From Spartobacteria bacterium LR76 (GTDB taxonomy: Bacteria; Verrucomicrobiota; Verrucomicrobiia; Chthoniobacterales; Terrimicrobiaceae): a DNA stretch of 64,000 nt. The notes beneath the pieces were generated by a model, which was not told where the DNA came from, searched no databases, and was given only the letters and a program-made list of their open reading frames with translations. Positions 27,307-35,223 of this stretch are shown here, in pieces (position 1 is the stretch's first letter; each line of letters starts with the position of its first letter). The translations under genes and the position numbers were made by a program. The stretch spans positions 1,426,001 to 1,490,000 of the forward strand of contig QAYZ01000016.1 of NCBI GenBank assembly GCA_003054655.1, read 5' to 3'.

Positions 27307-27588
27307 TCCAGCCCTCACCAGCAGAGTCCTCCGCACCTCGCTGTAGGGACGCGACCACGAGATCGCGCCATCGCACCCCGGGCGCATCGAGATTCCGCTG
27401 GCCGCCACATCGGCGATTCCCTGCCCGGGCAATTCCCACAAGCGATCAAAGCCATGGAACATCACAACGGGTTCCAGCCCATGAAGCCTGGCGAAACGCC
27501 TGAGAAAAACGATATCCCTGCCGCGAGCGAGGTTGCCATCGCGCCAGGAAAAGGGAGCAAAACCCGGGAAGGCGGCAATCCTGAGGAT
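27307..27588 (-). pseudogene. Periplasmic substrate-binding protein, N-terminal remnant
   Basis: A minus-strand frame reads ILRIAAFPGFAPFSWRDGN, RGRDIVFLRRFARLHGLE, FDRLWELPGQGIADVAASGI and WSRPYSEVRRTLLVRAG. This is the opening lobe of a family-3-type extracellular solute-binding domain. There is no signal peptide or credible start, and the second lobe is absent. It joins the carbonic-anhydrase remnant in a different frame, so the locus looks like two genes fused by a deletion and then decaying. Confidence 0.6.
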
Positions 27589-27726
27589 GCCTTCGCTAAG
27601 GGTCGGAAATGGTGATTGCAAAGAAAAATGGATGGGTTGTCGAACGGAGCAAAAAACAGGGAGGCGGAACTTCCGCCGGAGAAAAGAAGCGAGCTCATCG
27701 ACAACAACACCCCGCCATCAGGACAC

Positions 27727-27764
27727 CCACAGCCCGGCGCAATGCCGATGTGGCCGGGCTGTGG
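27727..27764. other. Strong inverted repeat 3' of tRNA-Cys
   Basis: CCACAGCCCGGC (27727-27738) and GCCGGGCTGTGG (27753-27764) pair perfectly over 12 bp around a 14-base loop. It lies about 30 bases beyond the 3' end of the minus-strand tRNA. No T-run follows on either strand, so it is not a classical intrinsic terminator, though it could help end or process the tRNA transcript. Confidence 0.55.
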
Positions 27765-27795
27765 AGTGACTTCGTCATGATGGCAAAAAGGAAAG

Positions 27796-27867
27796 AGGTG
27801 GAAGCGGGAATCGAACCTGCGTTTGCAGCTTTTGCAGAGCTGTGCCTTACCACTTGGCTATTCCACC
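27796..27867 (-). tRNA. tRNA-Cys (GCA)
   Basis: The minus strand folds as a cloverleaf: acceptor GGTGGAA/TTCCACC, D-arm GCC...GGC, anticodon stem CAGCT/AGCTG with loop CTGCAAA (anticodon GCA), a five-base variable loop, and T-loop TTCGATT. The discriminator is T and CCA is not encoded. The T-stem, GCAGG against CCCGC, has an A-C mismatch at its middle pair; the other pairs are canonical. The gene stands alone, with no other tRNA nearby. Confidence 0.95.
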
Positions 27868-28005
27868 GTTTAATAGACGATCTAGTTAGTCGTCTTTTAA
27901 AAATGGTCAAGCCTTTTGGTAAGGGTTTTTTCTTTTTAATATCTGAGATCAAAATGTTCCTTTCGGCACCTTGTCCCGGAATTCCCTTTCCGGCATGGTC
28001 GGGGG

Positions 28006-29586
28006 ATGCCCCAGATTCTGTTGCGCCTCATCCTATTCGTCCTCGTCGGAACGCACCTTCTCCGCGCGGAGAGGAGTGCCCAGCCAGTGGTGAACGTGGA
28101 TTTCGAAAGCGGCACTCTTTTGCCCGAATGGAAAAGCGAAGGATCAGGCAGCGCCTCGATAGTTCCAGGAGGCTATGGGGCCAAATCGCTGCTCGTCAGT
28201 GTGCCCGAGCAAGGCAGCCAGTTCGTCCATATCCCGCTGGCCGCCGAAAGCATCCGGGGCCGACGCATCGCACTTTCAGCAGCCGTGAAGGCAGAGAACG
28301 TCACAAAACCCCGCGAACCCTGGAATGGCGTCAAGGTCATGGTGAAAACGGTCGCGCCGGGCGGCACGGATTATCAGGGTTTGATGGATCTTTATGGAAC
28401 GTTCAGTTGGAAGTCCTGCGGTCTCATTACCAACATCCCGGCAGATGTGACGGAGGCGACGCTGATGCTCGGCCTTCAGGACGCGAGCGGGCAGGCCTGG
28501 TTTGATGATGTCACGCTTTCGGTCATGGGGAAGCTTCGCACGCGACCAGCATCACAGCCAGCCCTCCTTCCCCCGGAGAAGCTCGACCGCCGCACGGACC
28601 TGCCCCGGCTGCGCGGTGTGATGTACGGCCCACATGGCCGCGAGGAGGACATCCGCAAGCTGGCCGAGTGGGGGGCCAATCTCATCCGGTGGCAATTCTA
28701 CTGGTACGACGGCAGTTTCCCGGAAAAGCGCTTGGACCTCGCGCTGTATGACCAGTGGCTCGAGGCCACGATGGCGGAGGTGGATCGCCTGCTCCCACTC
28801 TGCGAACAACTCGGCATCCGAGTCATCATCGACCTGCACACTCCCCCGGGAGCCACGGAATCCCGGCAATCGGCCATCTTTCAAAGAGCCGAGTATCAGA
28901 AGAAATTCCTCGAGGTCTGGGACAAACTCGCACGCCATTACAAGGACAAGCCCGCGATCTGGGGATATGACCTGCTTAACGAACCGGCGGAGGGTTCGGT
29001 CGCTCCGGGGCTTCTCGACTGGCATGCGCTGGCCGATCTGACCGCCAACCGCGTTCGGGAAATCGACCCGCACCGCGCCATCATCGTCGAACCCGGCCCC
29101 TTCGGCGGATGGGGCAACCTCCCCTTCTTCGAGCCGATCGCCGTACCGGGAATAGTCTATAGCATCCACATGTACGACCCGCTGGCCTTCACCCATCAGG
29201 GCGTGCTCGACGGCTACCCGATGGGCGTGGAGTATCCCGGCATGATCCGGGGCGTCCTGTGGAACAAGGAGAAGCTCCGCGAAATCCTCTCCCCCGTCCG
29301 CGAGTTTCAAAAGGACTACAACGTGCCGATTTTCGTTGGGGAATTCAGCGCCATCCGCTGGGCTCCAGGCGACAGCGCCGCCCGCTATCTTCGCGACTGC
29401 ATCGAGATCTTCGAGGAATACGGCTGGGACTGGGCCTACCACGCCTTCCGCGAGTGGCATGGCTGGAACGTCGAGGTCGGCTCGCTCAAGGAAGACACCA
29501 GTCCGTCGCCTGTGCCGACCGACCGTGAGAAAGAACTCCGCTCAGGGCTGTCCAAAAACCAGCCGCCACGGGCAGTGAACCCTTAG
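28006..29586 (+). CDS. Secreted GH5-type glycoside hydrolase with N-terminal binding module
   Basis: The 526-residue protein has a signal peptide (LLRLILFVLVGTHLLRA). Residues 25-175 form a beta-sandwich of carbohydrate-binding type (VDFESGTLLPEWKSEG through AWFDDVTLSVMG). The rest is a TIM-barrel of GH5/cellulase type: VIIDLHTPPGA, GYDLLNEPAEG with acid/base Glu326 and IFVGEFSAIRW with nucleophile Glu446. It would hydrolyse a beta-linked glycan outside the cytoplasm; the exact substrate cannot be read. The ATG at 28006 follows GGGGG. Confidence 0.9.
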   Translation: MPQILLRLILFVLVGTHLLRAERSAQPVVNVDFESGTLLPEWKSEGSGSASIVPGGYGAKSLLVSVPEQGSQFVHIPLAAESIRGRRIALSAAVKAENVTKPREPWNGVKVMVKTVAPGGTDYQGLMDLYGTFSWKSCGLITNIPADVTEATLMLGLQDASGQAWFDDVTLSVMGKLRTRPASQPALLPPEKLDRRTDLPRLRGVMYGPHGREEDIRKLAEWGANLIRWQFYWYDGSFPEKRLDLALYDQWLEATMAEVDRLLPLCEQLGIRVIIDLHTPPGATESRQSAIFQRAEYQKKFLEVWDKLARHYKDKPAIWGYDLLNEPAEGSVAPGLLDWHALADLTANRVREIDPHRAIIVEPGPFGGWGNLPFFEPIAVPGIVYSIHMYDPLAFTHQGVLDGYPMGVEYPGMIRGVLWNKEKLREILSPVREFQKDYNVPIFVGEFSAIRWAPGDSAARYLRDCIEIFEEYGWDWAYHAFREWHGWNVEVGSLKEDTSPSPVPTDREKELRSGLSKNQPPRAVNP

Positions 29587-29663
29587 TGCGTAATCACCAA
29601 CACCGGGCAGGAAGTCCGGAGCGCTGATGTATTGTCCTCCGCAGAGTGCCTGAATTACTCTGC

Positions 29664-30029
29664 ATGGGCTTGGCGATGAGATCGAAAGGACCGACCGAAT
29701 TCCAGGAACGCGTCTACGCGACCGTGCGTCGTATTCCCACCGGCACGGTGGCCAGCTATGCCGTGGTCGCGAACGCGATCGACTGTCGCTCTCCGCGAGC
29801 GGTCGGACAGGCAATGCGCCTTTGCCCGTACGACGACGTACCCTGCCACAGGGTGGTGGCGGCGGGCGGTCGCCTAGGCGGCTTTGGAGGGAATGATTTC
29901 GGCAAGGTCCTCCAGCGCAAAAAACAGCTACTTTTGGCAGAGGGCGTCGCATTCCGCCCGAACGGACAAATCACCGAGGAGCATATTCTTCCTGACTCGC
30001 CGGGTGTGCGGCGGCTATTGCGAGGTTAA
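29664..30029 (+). CDS. MGMT-family DNA-binding domain protein
   Basis: The protein of about 121 residues contains only the C-terminal domain of O6-alkylguanine-DNA methyltransferases: FQERVYATVRRIPTGTVASY, PRAVGQAMRLCP and the active-site PCHRVVAAGGRLGGFGG with Cys61. Alkyltransferase-like proteins of this size usually replace that Cys, so retention of PCHRV is notable. It could transfer alkyl groups or flag lesions for excision repair. Start choice is uncertain: GTG at 29646, ATG at 29664 or ATG at 29676. Confidence 0.85.
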   Translation: MGLAMRSKGPTEFQERVYATVRRIPTGTVASYAVVANAIDCRSPRAVGQAMRLCPYDDVPCHRVVAAGGRLGGFGGNDFGKVLQRKKQLLLAEGVAFRPNGQITEEHILPDSPGVRRLLRG

Positions 30030-30145
30030 CAGAGCCGATGACGTTCTCAGTCGATCGATCTCAGCAAAACCTCCCAAACTTGCGTCGCAAATTGTTCCGG
30101 AAGCGAGATTCGACATGCCGCAGGGGAATCATGTAATTTCACGGG

Positions 30146-31681
30146 ATGCTGACCCGAGTCTTTTCCGCCGCCATTCAGGGCGTCGATGCTGTTGAAGTCG
30201 AAGTCGAGGTCAACACCGGACCCGGCGCTCCGCAGATTGTCGTCGTAGGGCTTCCCGATGTCGCCGTGAAGGAGAGCAAGGATCGTGTCACTACGGCCAT
30301 TTCCAACAGCGGATACCGCTGGCCGCGCGAGCGCACCACGATCAATCTCGCCCCGGCCGACATCAAGAAAGAAGGCCCCAGCTTTGACCTGCCCATCGCG
30401 CTCGGAATGATCGCTGCGGCATTGGATGAGGACGTACCGCGCTTCGCCCGCTGCCTCGTCGCCGGGGAACTCGCGCTCACCGGCGAGGTCCGTCCCGTAA
30501 AAGGCGCGTTGTCGATGGTGCTGGAAGCGCGCAATCGCGGGCACAAGGCGGTCGTGCTTCCCCTCGCCAACGCCCGCGAGGCTGCCATGGTCGAAGGTAT
30601 CGATGTGTATGGCGTGACAAACCTTCGCGAGACCTATGAGTTTCTAACCCGCAAGGCCGAACTGTCGCCCGTGACCGAGAATGTCGAGGCGCTGTTTGAG
30701 TCCATGGCCCGCGACGAGGTCGATTTCTCCGAGGTCAAGGGGCAGCACCACGTGAAGCGCGCCATCGAGGTAGCCGTGAGCGGAAACCACGCACTGCTGC
30801 TAATCGGCCCTCCCGGCAGCGGCAAGTCGATGCTCTCCAAGCGTATCGCCACCATCATGCCGCCGCTCACGCTGGAGGAAGCCATTGAGACCACAAAGAT
30901 TCACAGCGTCGCCGGGATGCTCAAAAACGACGCGCCCTTCGTCGGTCGCCGTCCCTTTCGCTCGCCCCACTCCACCATCTCCGATGTCGGCCTCGTCGGC
31001 GGATCAACCAACCCGTCGCCCGGCGAGGTAAGCGTGGCACATCATGGCGTGCTCTTCCTCGACGAACTTCCGGAGTTCAAGCGCACCACGCTGGAAACCC
31101 TGCGGCAGATTTTGGAAGACAGACAGGTCACCGTGAGCCGCGCCGCGGGCAGCGTGACGTTCCCGGCAAACTTCATGCTCATCGCGGCGATGAATCCCTG
31201 CAAATGCGGCTACTACGGAGACCCGAAACGCGAGTGCCGCTGCTCGCCGCGTGAGATCGAGAATTACCGCAACCGCATCTCCGGGCCGTTACTCGACCGC
31301 ATCGACCTCCATGTCGAGGCTCCCGCAGTGGAGTACAAGGATCTCAGCAGCACGGAAAGCGCCGAGCCGTCCGCCGCGATTCGCTCACGTGTCATCGAGG
31401 CCCGCCGCATCCAGCGCGAGCGTTTTGCCTCATCCCGCAAGACGCGCACCAACGCCGAGATGTCTCACGGCCAGATCAAGGAGCATTGCAAGCTCGACAA
31501 CGCCGGGCAGGAGCTTCTGCGCCACGCCATGACCAACCTCCAGCTCAGTGCCAGAGCCTACGACCGCATCCTGAAAGTCTCGCGCACCATCGCCGACCTG
31601 GCCGGCAGCGCTACTATTCAGCCGCCCCATGTCATGGAGGCCATCCAGTACCGCACGCTGGATAGGAATCTGTGGCATTAG
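30146..31681 (+). CDS. comM: YifB/ComM-family Mg-chelatase-like AAA+ ATPase
   Basis: The 511-residue protein has full family length. The N-terminal Lon-like domain has [20 protein letters not shown] and [20 protein letters not shown]. The AAA+ core has Walker [13 protein letters not shown] (Lys227), [18 protein letters not shown] and Walker [10 protein letters not shown], followed by [17 protein letters not shown]. The C-terminal domain ends with [20 protein letters not shown]. ComM is a branch-migration helicase that extends strand integration during natural transformation. The gene is intact to its TAG at 31681, but two further copies of its last 43 codons lie downstream. Confidence 0.96.
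   Translation: MLTRVFSAAIQGVDAVEVEVEVNTGPGAPQIVVVGLPDVAVKESKDRVTTAISNSGYRWPRERTTINLAPADIKKEGPSFDLPIALGMIAAALDEDVPRFARCLVAGELALTGEVRPVKGALSMVLEARNRGHKAVVLPLANAREAAMVEGIDVYGVTNLRETYEFLTRKAELSPVTENVEALFESMARDEVDFSEVKGQHHVKRAIEVAVSGNHALLLIGPPGSGKSMLSKRIATIMPPLTLEEAIETTKIHSVAGMLKNDAPFVGRRPFRSPHSTISDVGLVGGSTNPSPGEVSVAHHGVLFLDELPEFKRTTLETLRQILEDRQVTVSRAAGSVTFPANFMLIAAMNPCKCGYYGDPKRECRCSPREIENYRNRISGPLLDRIDLHVEAPAVEYKDLSSTESAEPSAAIRSRVIEARRIQRERFASSRKTRTNAEMSHGQIKEHCKLDNAGQELLRHAMTNLQLSARAYDRILKVSRTIADLAGSATIQPPHVMEAIQYRTLDRNLWH
31553..31681 (+). repeat. comM 3'-end repeat, copy 1 (in the intact gene)
   Basis: This is the last 43 codons of comM, from the AGA of RAYDRILK to the TAG. It is the parent unit for copies at 32192-32320 and 34587-34715. 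All three are the same length with no insertion or deletion, and both downstream copies begin at the same codon. Confidence 0.9.
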
Positions 31682-31708
31682 CCTCCCTCTAAAAGGCAAT
31701 TAGCAAAA

Positions 31709-32158
31709 ATGAAGACAAGAATACAAAGCTCCAAGCTAGGTTCGCTGGTTTTTGACGAAGAAGAGATGCCTGACTTTCCTCGTTACACAGGAAAGGTTCC
31801 GTTCGGACGGCACGGAGTTGTGGAAGTTAACCTCACATGTCTTGAGGGTAAAGAGGGAGACTGGCAACAGCTTTTGTCCCGCGCAGAATTGGTCTATCCA
31901 AAATTGGTTGAAGTCGAAAGAGCGCTGCTTCAGCAATCCCAAGCGAGGATTCTCGCTCTTCATAGGAGCTATTTTGGTCATATATGGACAGGGACCGAAG
32001 AGGCTTTAGTTAAGACCTTGACGCTTCACCATTGGAATATTTTCGACGAGGGGGGCATCGAGCTCTGGTATGAGGGTGGATCGGAGTTCAACTGTCTCGA
32101 CGTAAATCTAAATCTGGATTCAGGCATGCGTGTGGCAGAGGTTCGATTTGATGGATAG
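31709..32158 (+). CDS. DUF2262-like hypothetical protein (cargo module 1)
   Basis: The 149-residue protein, SSKLGSLVFDEEEMPDFPRY through GGIELWYEGGSEFNCLDVNL, looks like the DUF2262 family in its GxLxxD opening, acidic-helical middle and Phe/Trp-Tyr-rich end. The resemblance is from memory and modest. It sits alone between comM copies 1 and 2. Its DNA is AT-richer than the surroundings: the 60-base stretches starting at 31741, 31921 and 31981 count 28, 30 and 26 G+C, against 39 for the comM stretch starting at 31141. This suggests recent acquisition. Confidence 0.7.
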   Translation: MKTRIQSSKLGSLVFDEEEMPDFPRYTGKVPFGRHGVVEVNLTCLEGKEGDWQQLLSRAELVYPKLVEVERALLQQSQARILALHRSYFGHIWTGTEEALVKTLTLHHWNIFDEGGIELWYEGGSEFNCLDVNLNLDSGMRVAEVRFDG

Positions 32159-32191
32159 ATGACAACCGGCTCTCACACTGAAAGTCCGCTC

Positions 32192-32320
32192 CGCGCCCAC
32201 GACCGCATCCTGAAAGTCTCCCGCACCATCGCCGACCTCGCCGGAAGCGCGACCATCCAACCGCCACATGTGATGGAGGCCATCCAGTACCGCACCCTGG
32301 ATCGCAATCTGTGGCACTAG
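32192..32320 (+). repeat. comM 3'-end repeat, copy 2
   Basis: These 129 bases align to 31553-31681 without gaps and end at the same TAG. By eye 16 bases differ in 14 codons, and 13 of those codon changes are silent (the exception is Tyr to His). The copy encodes [20 protein letters not shown] and onward exactly as comM does. Mostly silent divergence means it evolved as part of a working comM elsewhere before arriving here. No start codon or upstream comM sequence accompanies it. Confidence 0.88.
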
Positions 32321-32445
32321 GCTTGATCGTTTGGGGACGAATACTTTGCAGCAGGTATTGCGCAAGAAATCCGAATCCTGTAGGTATTTTTCCCATCGAG
32401 AGGGCAACCGCTCGGGCCGTGGGGCGGTTTGTTGTTTCGAAAATA

Positions 32446-32703
32446 ATGAATGCCCACTTCGCGCTGGTTATTGCCATTCTGTCCGAAGTCATCGGAACTC
32501 CGGCCCTGAAAGCGTGTGATGGGTTTTCTCGCTTTTGGCCATCACTGATCGTGGCCGCGGGTTACGGATTGGCGTTGATCATCGGCATCTCGTGGCTGGT
32601 CTTTAGGCAGGCGCTCGCTCGATTTGCCCGCCATCTATGGATTCCGCTCACCATCGCCGGGGGCATCGTTTTGAACGTTTTTTCAAAGGCATCTACCCGC
32701 TGA
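32446..32703 (+). pseudogene. SMR-family transporter with an internal in-frame deletion (cargo module 2)
   Basis: The 85-residue frame starts MNAHFALVIAILSEVIGT, a normal first helix of small multidrug-resistance transporters with the essential Glu14 kept. It ends LWIPLTIAGGIVLNVFSKAS, a normal fourth helix. The family is about 105-110 residues; the middle (the end of helix 2 and the GIAYAIWSGVG region of helix 3) is missing with the frame intact, so the sequence runs from YGLALIIG straight into ISWLVFRQ. It is probably non-functional, though a short partner subunit cannot be excluded. Confidence 0.6.
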
Positions 32704-32757
32704 CCGAAGACGAAGAACCCATCACAATTTGACAAACCGCCCACCGGACAATCCTCT

Positions 32758-34542
32758 ATGAAAAAAACCGCCCTCATCCGAAGTATTCTCGCCGGGAGAA
32801 CGTCACTGATCAATCGGGCCCAATTTCTCCTGCCTGCCCTGCTTTTTTGCATGGTGGCGGCGGCAGACGGTGCCACGAACAAGGAGGCCGACTACGTTTT
32901 CAAAAACGGTGCCGTCTATACGATGGATGCCTCCGCTCCGAAAGCTGAGGCGGTCGCCGTCACGGGCAAGGAGATTTCCTATGTGGGGGACAACAAAGGC
33001 GCGGAGGCCCACGTGGGGAAAAACACGCAGATCATCGACCTGAAGGGCAGGATGCTGCTGCCGGGCTTTGTCGAGTCACATATCCATCCCACCTTGGCCA
33101 TAGTCGCCTCCGGTGCCGACCTGCCTTGCGACTCTGTGGACGAGGTTCTGGCCAGAACGAAAGCCTGGGCGGACGCTCACCCTGATGCCAAACTTATCAA
33201 AGGCTTTGGCTGGCGATACACCCTATTCCCGACGACAGGTCCGACCAAGGAGGTTCTGGACAAGCTGTTTCCCGACAAGCCGGTGATGCTGGTTGCCATT
33301 GATGCTCACAGCGCGTGGGTAAACAGCAAGGCGCTGGAAATGGCTGGGATTGATGCCAAGACTCCCGACCCCGCGCCGGGAGTAAGCTACTTCCAGCGCG
33401 ATCCCAAAACGAATGAGCCGACGGGCTGGGTGGTGGAGACTCTTGCCGAACAGGCTGTGATGGCCAAACTGAACCCTCCGACGCCTGAAGCCGTCATTGC
33501 CGCCGCCGCTGAAAAATTCCAGGAATTCGCGGCTGCGGGGATCACGGCTGCGTTTGATGCCGGGATGGGCACTATACCGACCGACCGCGGTCTTGAGGGA
33601 TACCAACAACTGGAAAAGGACAATGCGCTGCCGCTGCGAATCGTTGCCAGCTACTATTGGAACGATCCCGCCATCACAGACCCAGTAAGTGATGTCCTGG
33701 CTCTGCGGAAGAAATTCCATTCAGAGCTCGTGCAAGTCCGGGCACTGAAGATCATGTTCGATGGTGGTGAGGCGCAGCACACGGCGGTCATGCTCCAGCC
33801 GTATGCCGATCGTCCCGGCTTTTTGGGTGAATATGCGATAGATGAGAAGCTGGTCAAAGCCGCCGTGCTCAAAGCACAGGCCAGTGGAGTCGATACCCAT
33901 GCCCACTGCTACGGGGACGGCACGGTGCGCACCTATCTCGACGCCGTCGAGGAGGCGCGCAAGGCTTATCCAGACAGCCCGTCGCGGCACACGTCGGCTC
34001 ACAATATCTTCGTCAGCGATCCGGATGCCGCCCGCTTTGCAAAGCTAAATGTAACGATGCAAAGCTCGGCCCAGTGGGCGATGCCTGATCCCACCATCAA
34101 ACGGACGGCGGAAATTGTCGGCGAGGACGTGGCTTTCCGGGAGTTTTTCCGCCACAACTCCGTGCTGAAAGCCAACGGGCGTGTCGCTTTCGGGACAGAC
34201 TGGCCTGCCTCGGGCTACATCGTCACCTATCGTCCGCTAGACACCATCCAGGTAGCCGTCACACGGGGGATCCTGTCGCGGTTTGGGAAGGAGCAATTCG
34301 CTCCAGTCCTGCCGCCGGAAGACGAGCGCATCACTCTGGACCAGGCTCTCAAGGCCTCCACGCTCGACGCGGCATACGTGCTCGGACTGGAGGACAGGAT
34401 CGGCTCTTTGAAAGCGGGAAAAATGGCGGACATCGTGGTGCTGGAAAAGGATCTTTATAAGATTGCCCCCAAAGATATAAGCGCCACAAAGGTTGACCTC
34501 ACGATGATGAACGGGAAGGTCACCCACCGTGATGGAATCTGA
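32758..34542 (+). CDS. Secreted YtcJ-like amidohydrolase (cargo module 2)
   Basis: The 594-residue protein has an N-terminal hydrophobic segment (FLLPALLFCMVAAADGA). The amidohydrolase-3/YtcJ fold follows: FKNGAVYTMD, GRMLLPGFVESHIHPT with the metal-binding HxH, AHSAWVNSKALEMAG, VDTHAHCYGDGT, VAFGTDWPASG and GSLKAGKMADIVVLE at the end. Members hydrolyse amide or related bonds using a metal centre in a TIM barrel; the substrate is unknown. It lies between comM copies 2 and 3 and so belongs to the second inserted module. The ATG at 32758 precedes a plausible signal sequence. Confidence 0.9.
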   Translation: MKKTALIRSILAGRTSLINRAQFLLPALLFCMVAAADGATNKEADYVFKNGAVYTMDASAPKAEAVAVTGKEISYVGDNKGAEAHVGKNTQIIDLKGRMLLPGFVESHIHPTLAIVASGADLPCDSVDEVLARTKAWADAHPDAKLIKGFGWRYTLFPTTGPTKEVLDKLFPDKPVMLVAIDAHSAWVNSKALEMAGIDAKTPDPAPGVSYFQRDPKTNEPTGWVVETLAEQAVMAKLNPPTPEAVIAAAAEKFQEFAAAGITAAFDAGMGTIPTDRGLEGYQQLEKDNALPLRIVASYYWNDPAITDPVSDVLALRKKFHSELVQVRALKIMFDGGEAQHTAVMLQPYADRPGFLGEYAIDEKLVKAAVLKAQASGVDTHAHCYGDGTVRTYLDAVEEARKAYPDSPSRHTSAHNIFVSDPDAARFAKLNVTMQSSAQWAMPDPTIKRTAEIVGEDVAFREFFRHNSVLKANGRVAFGTDWPASGYIVTYRPLDTIQVAVTRGILSRFGKEQFAPVLPPEDERITLDQALKASTLDAAYVLGLEDRIGSLKAGKMADIVVLEKDLYKIAPKDISATKVDLTMMNGKVTHRDGI

Positions 34543-34586
34543 GGACTCGAAGCGATAGGAAGAAAGCACAAGACCGGAAGCAGGCC

Positions 34587-34715
34587 CGCGCCTACGATCG
34601 CATCCTGAAAGTCTCTCGCACCATCGACGGCCTTGCCATAGGCGCAGTCACCCAGCCTCTGCTCGGCATGGAGATCGCCCGATCTCGCATGCTCCGTCGC
34701 ATTCCATGGTACAGA
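34587..34715 (+). repeat. comM 3'-end repeat, copy 3 (decayed)
   Basis: These 129 bases align to the comM end without gaps. The first 13 codons are nearly perfect ([13 protein letters not shown], changes silent). The rest is degenerate but still traceable through the shared CAG, ATG GAG, CGC and TGG codons, and the terminal stop is lost. This is the oldest-looking of the three copies and marks the right edge of module 2. Confidence 0.8.
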
Positions 34716-34734
34716 ACTGATAAAATACCAACGG

Positions 34735-35214
34735 TCAGACGGCTACAGTCCGAAACCTTCGTACCGCCGCGACGCCGAGAATGAGGAATCCCAGAAAAAC
34801 CAACCCCTGCGTCACGCCAAAGGCGGGTTCGGCCTGGGTGGGCGCGAGGGCGTGGAGGGCCGGGAGCCTCGCGAAAAGCTGGGCGACGAGGACGAAGAAA
34901 TTCAGGTAAAGCGCGAAACCTGCTGTGACCAGATACGTCGTCTGCCAGCGGCCTGCAAGCTTGCGCCCATAGAGTGCGTACGCGGCAACGACCAGGAGAA
35001 TCACGGAAATGCCTCCCACGGCGTAGGCCGGGGTGAAGCCTTGGAACGGGAAGAAAAATCCCGTGATGCTGGTGAGTGCTGTCGTCGCGAGGAAAAGCGC
35101 GGTGAGGCCTCGAAAATGCCTCGCCGCCAGCCACCCGCCGAGTACGACCAGCCCGGCGAGGATTCCCGCCAGGCTGATCAGCACGTGGATGAGCGTGAAG
35201 ATATTGAGTCCCAT
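34735..35214 (-). CDS. Four- or five-helix membrane protein
   Basis: The 159-residue protein is almost wholly hydrophobic: LIHVLISLAGILAGLVVLGG, LFLATTALTSITGFFFPFQG, VGGISVILLVVAAYALYG, YLVTAGFALYLNFFVLVAQL and a last helix (LVFLGFLILGVAAV). I recognise no catalytic motif. It follows the alpha/beta-hydrolase gene by 9 bases on the same strand and is probably co-transcribed. The function is unknown. Confidence 0.8.
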   Translation of the reverse strand: MGLNIFTLIHVLISLAGILAGLVVLGGWLAARHFRGLTALFLATTALTSITGFFFPFQGFTPAYAVGGISVILLVVAAYALYGRKLAGRWQTTYLVTAGFALYLNFFVLVAQLFARLPALHALAPTQAEPAFGVTQGLVFLGFLILGVAAVRRFRTVAV

Positions 35215-35223
35215 GGCCCAAGA

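Noticed and set aside
31682-34586. Insertion sequence or Tn7-like element at comM
   Set aside because: No transposase, integrase, terminal inverted repeats or target-site duplications were found; the repeats are comM coding sequence.
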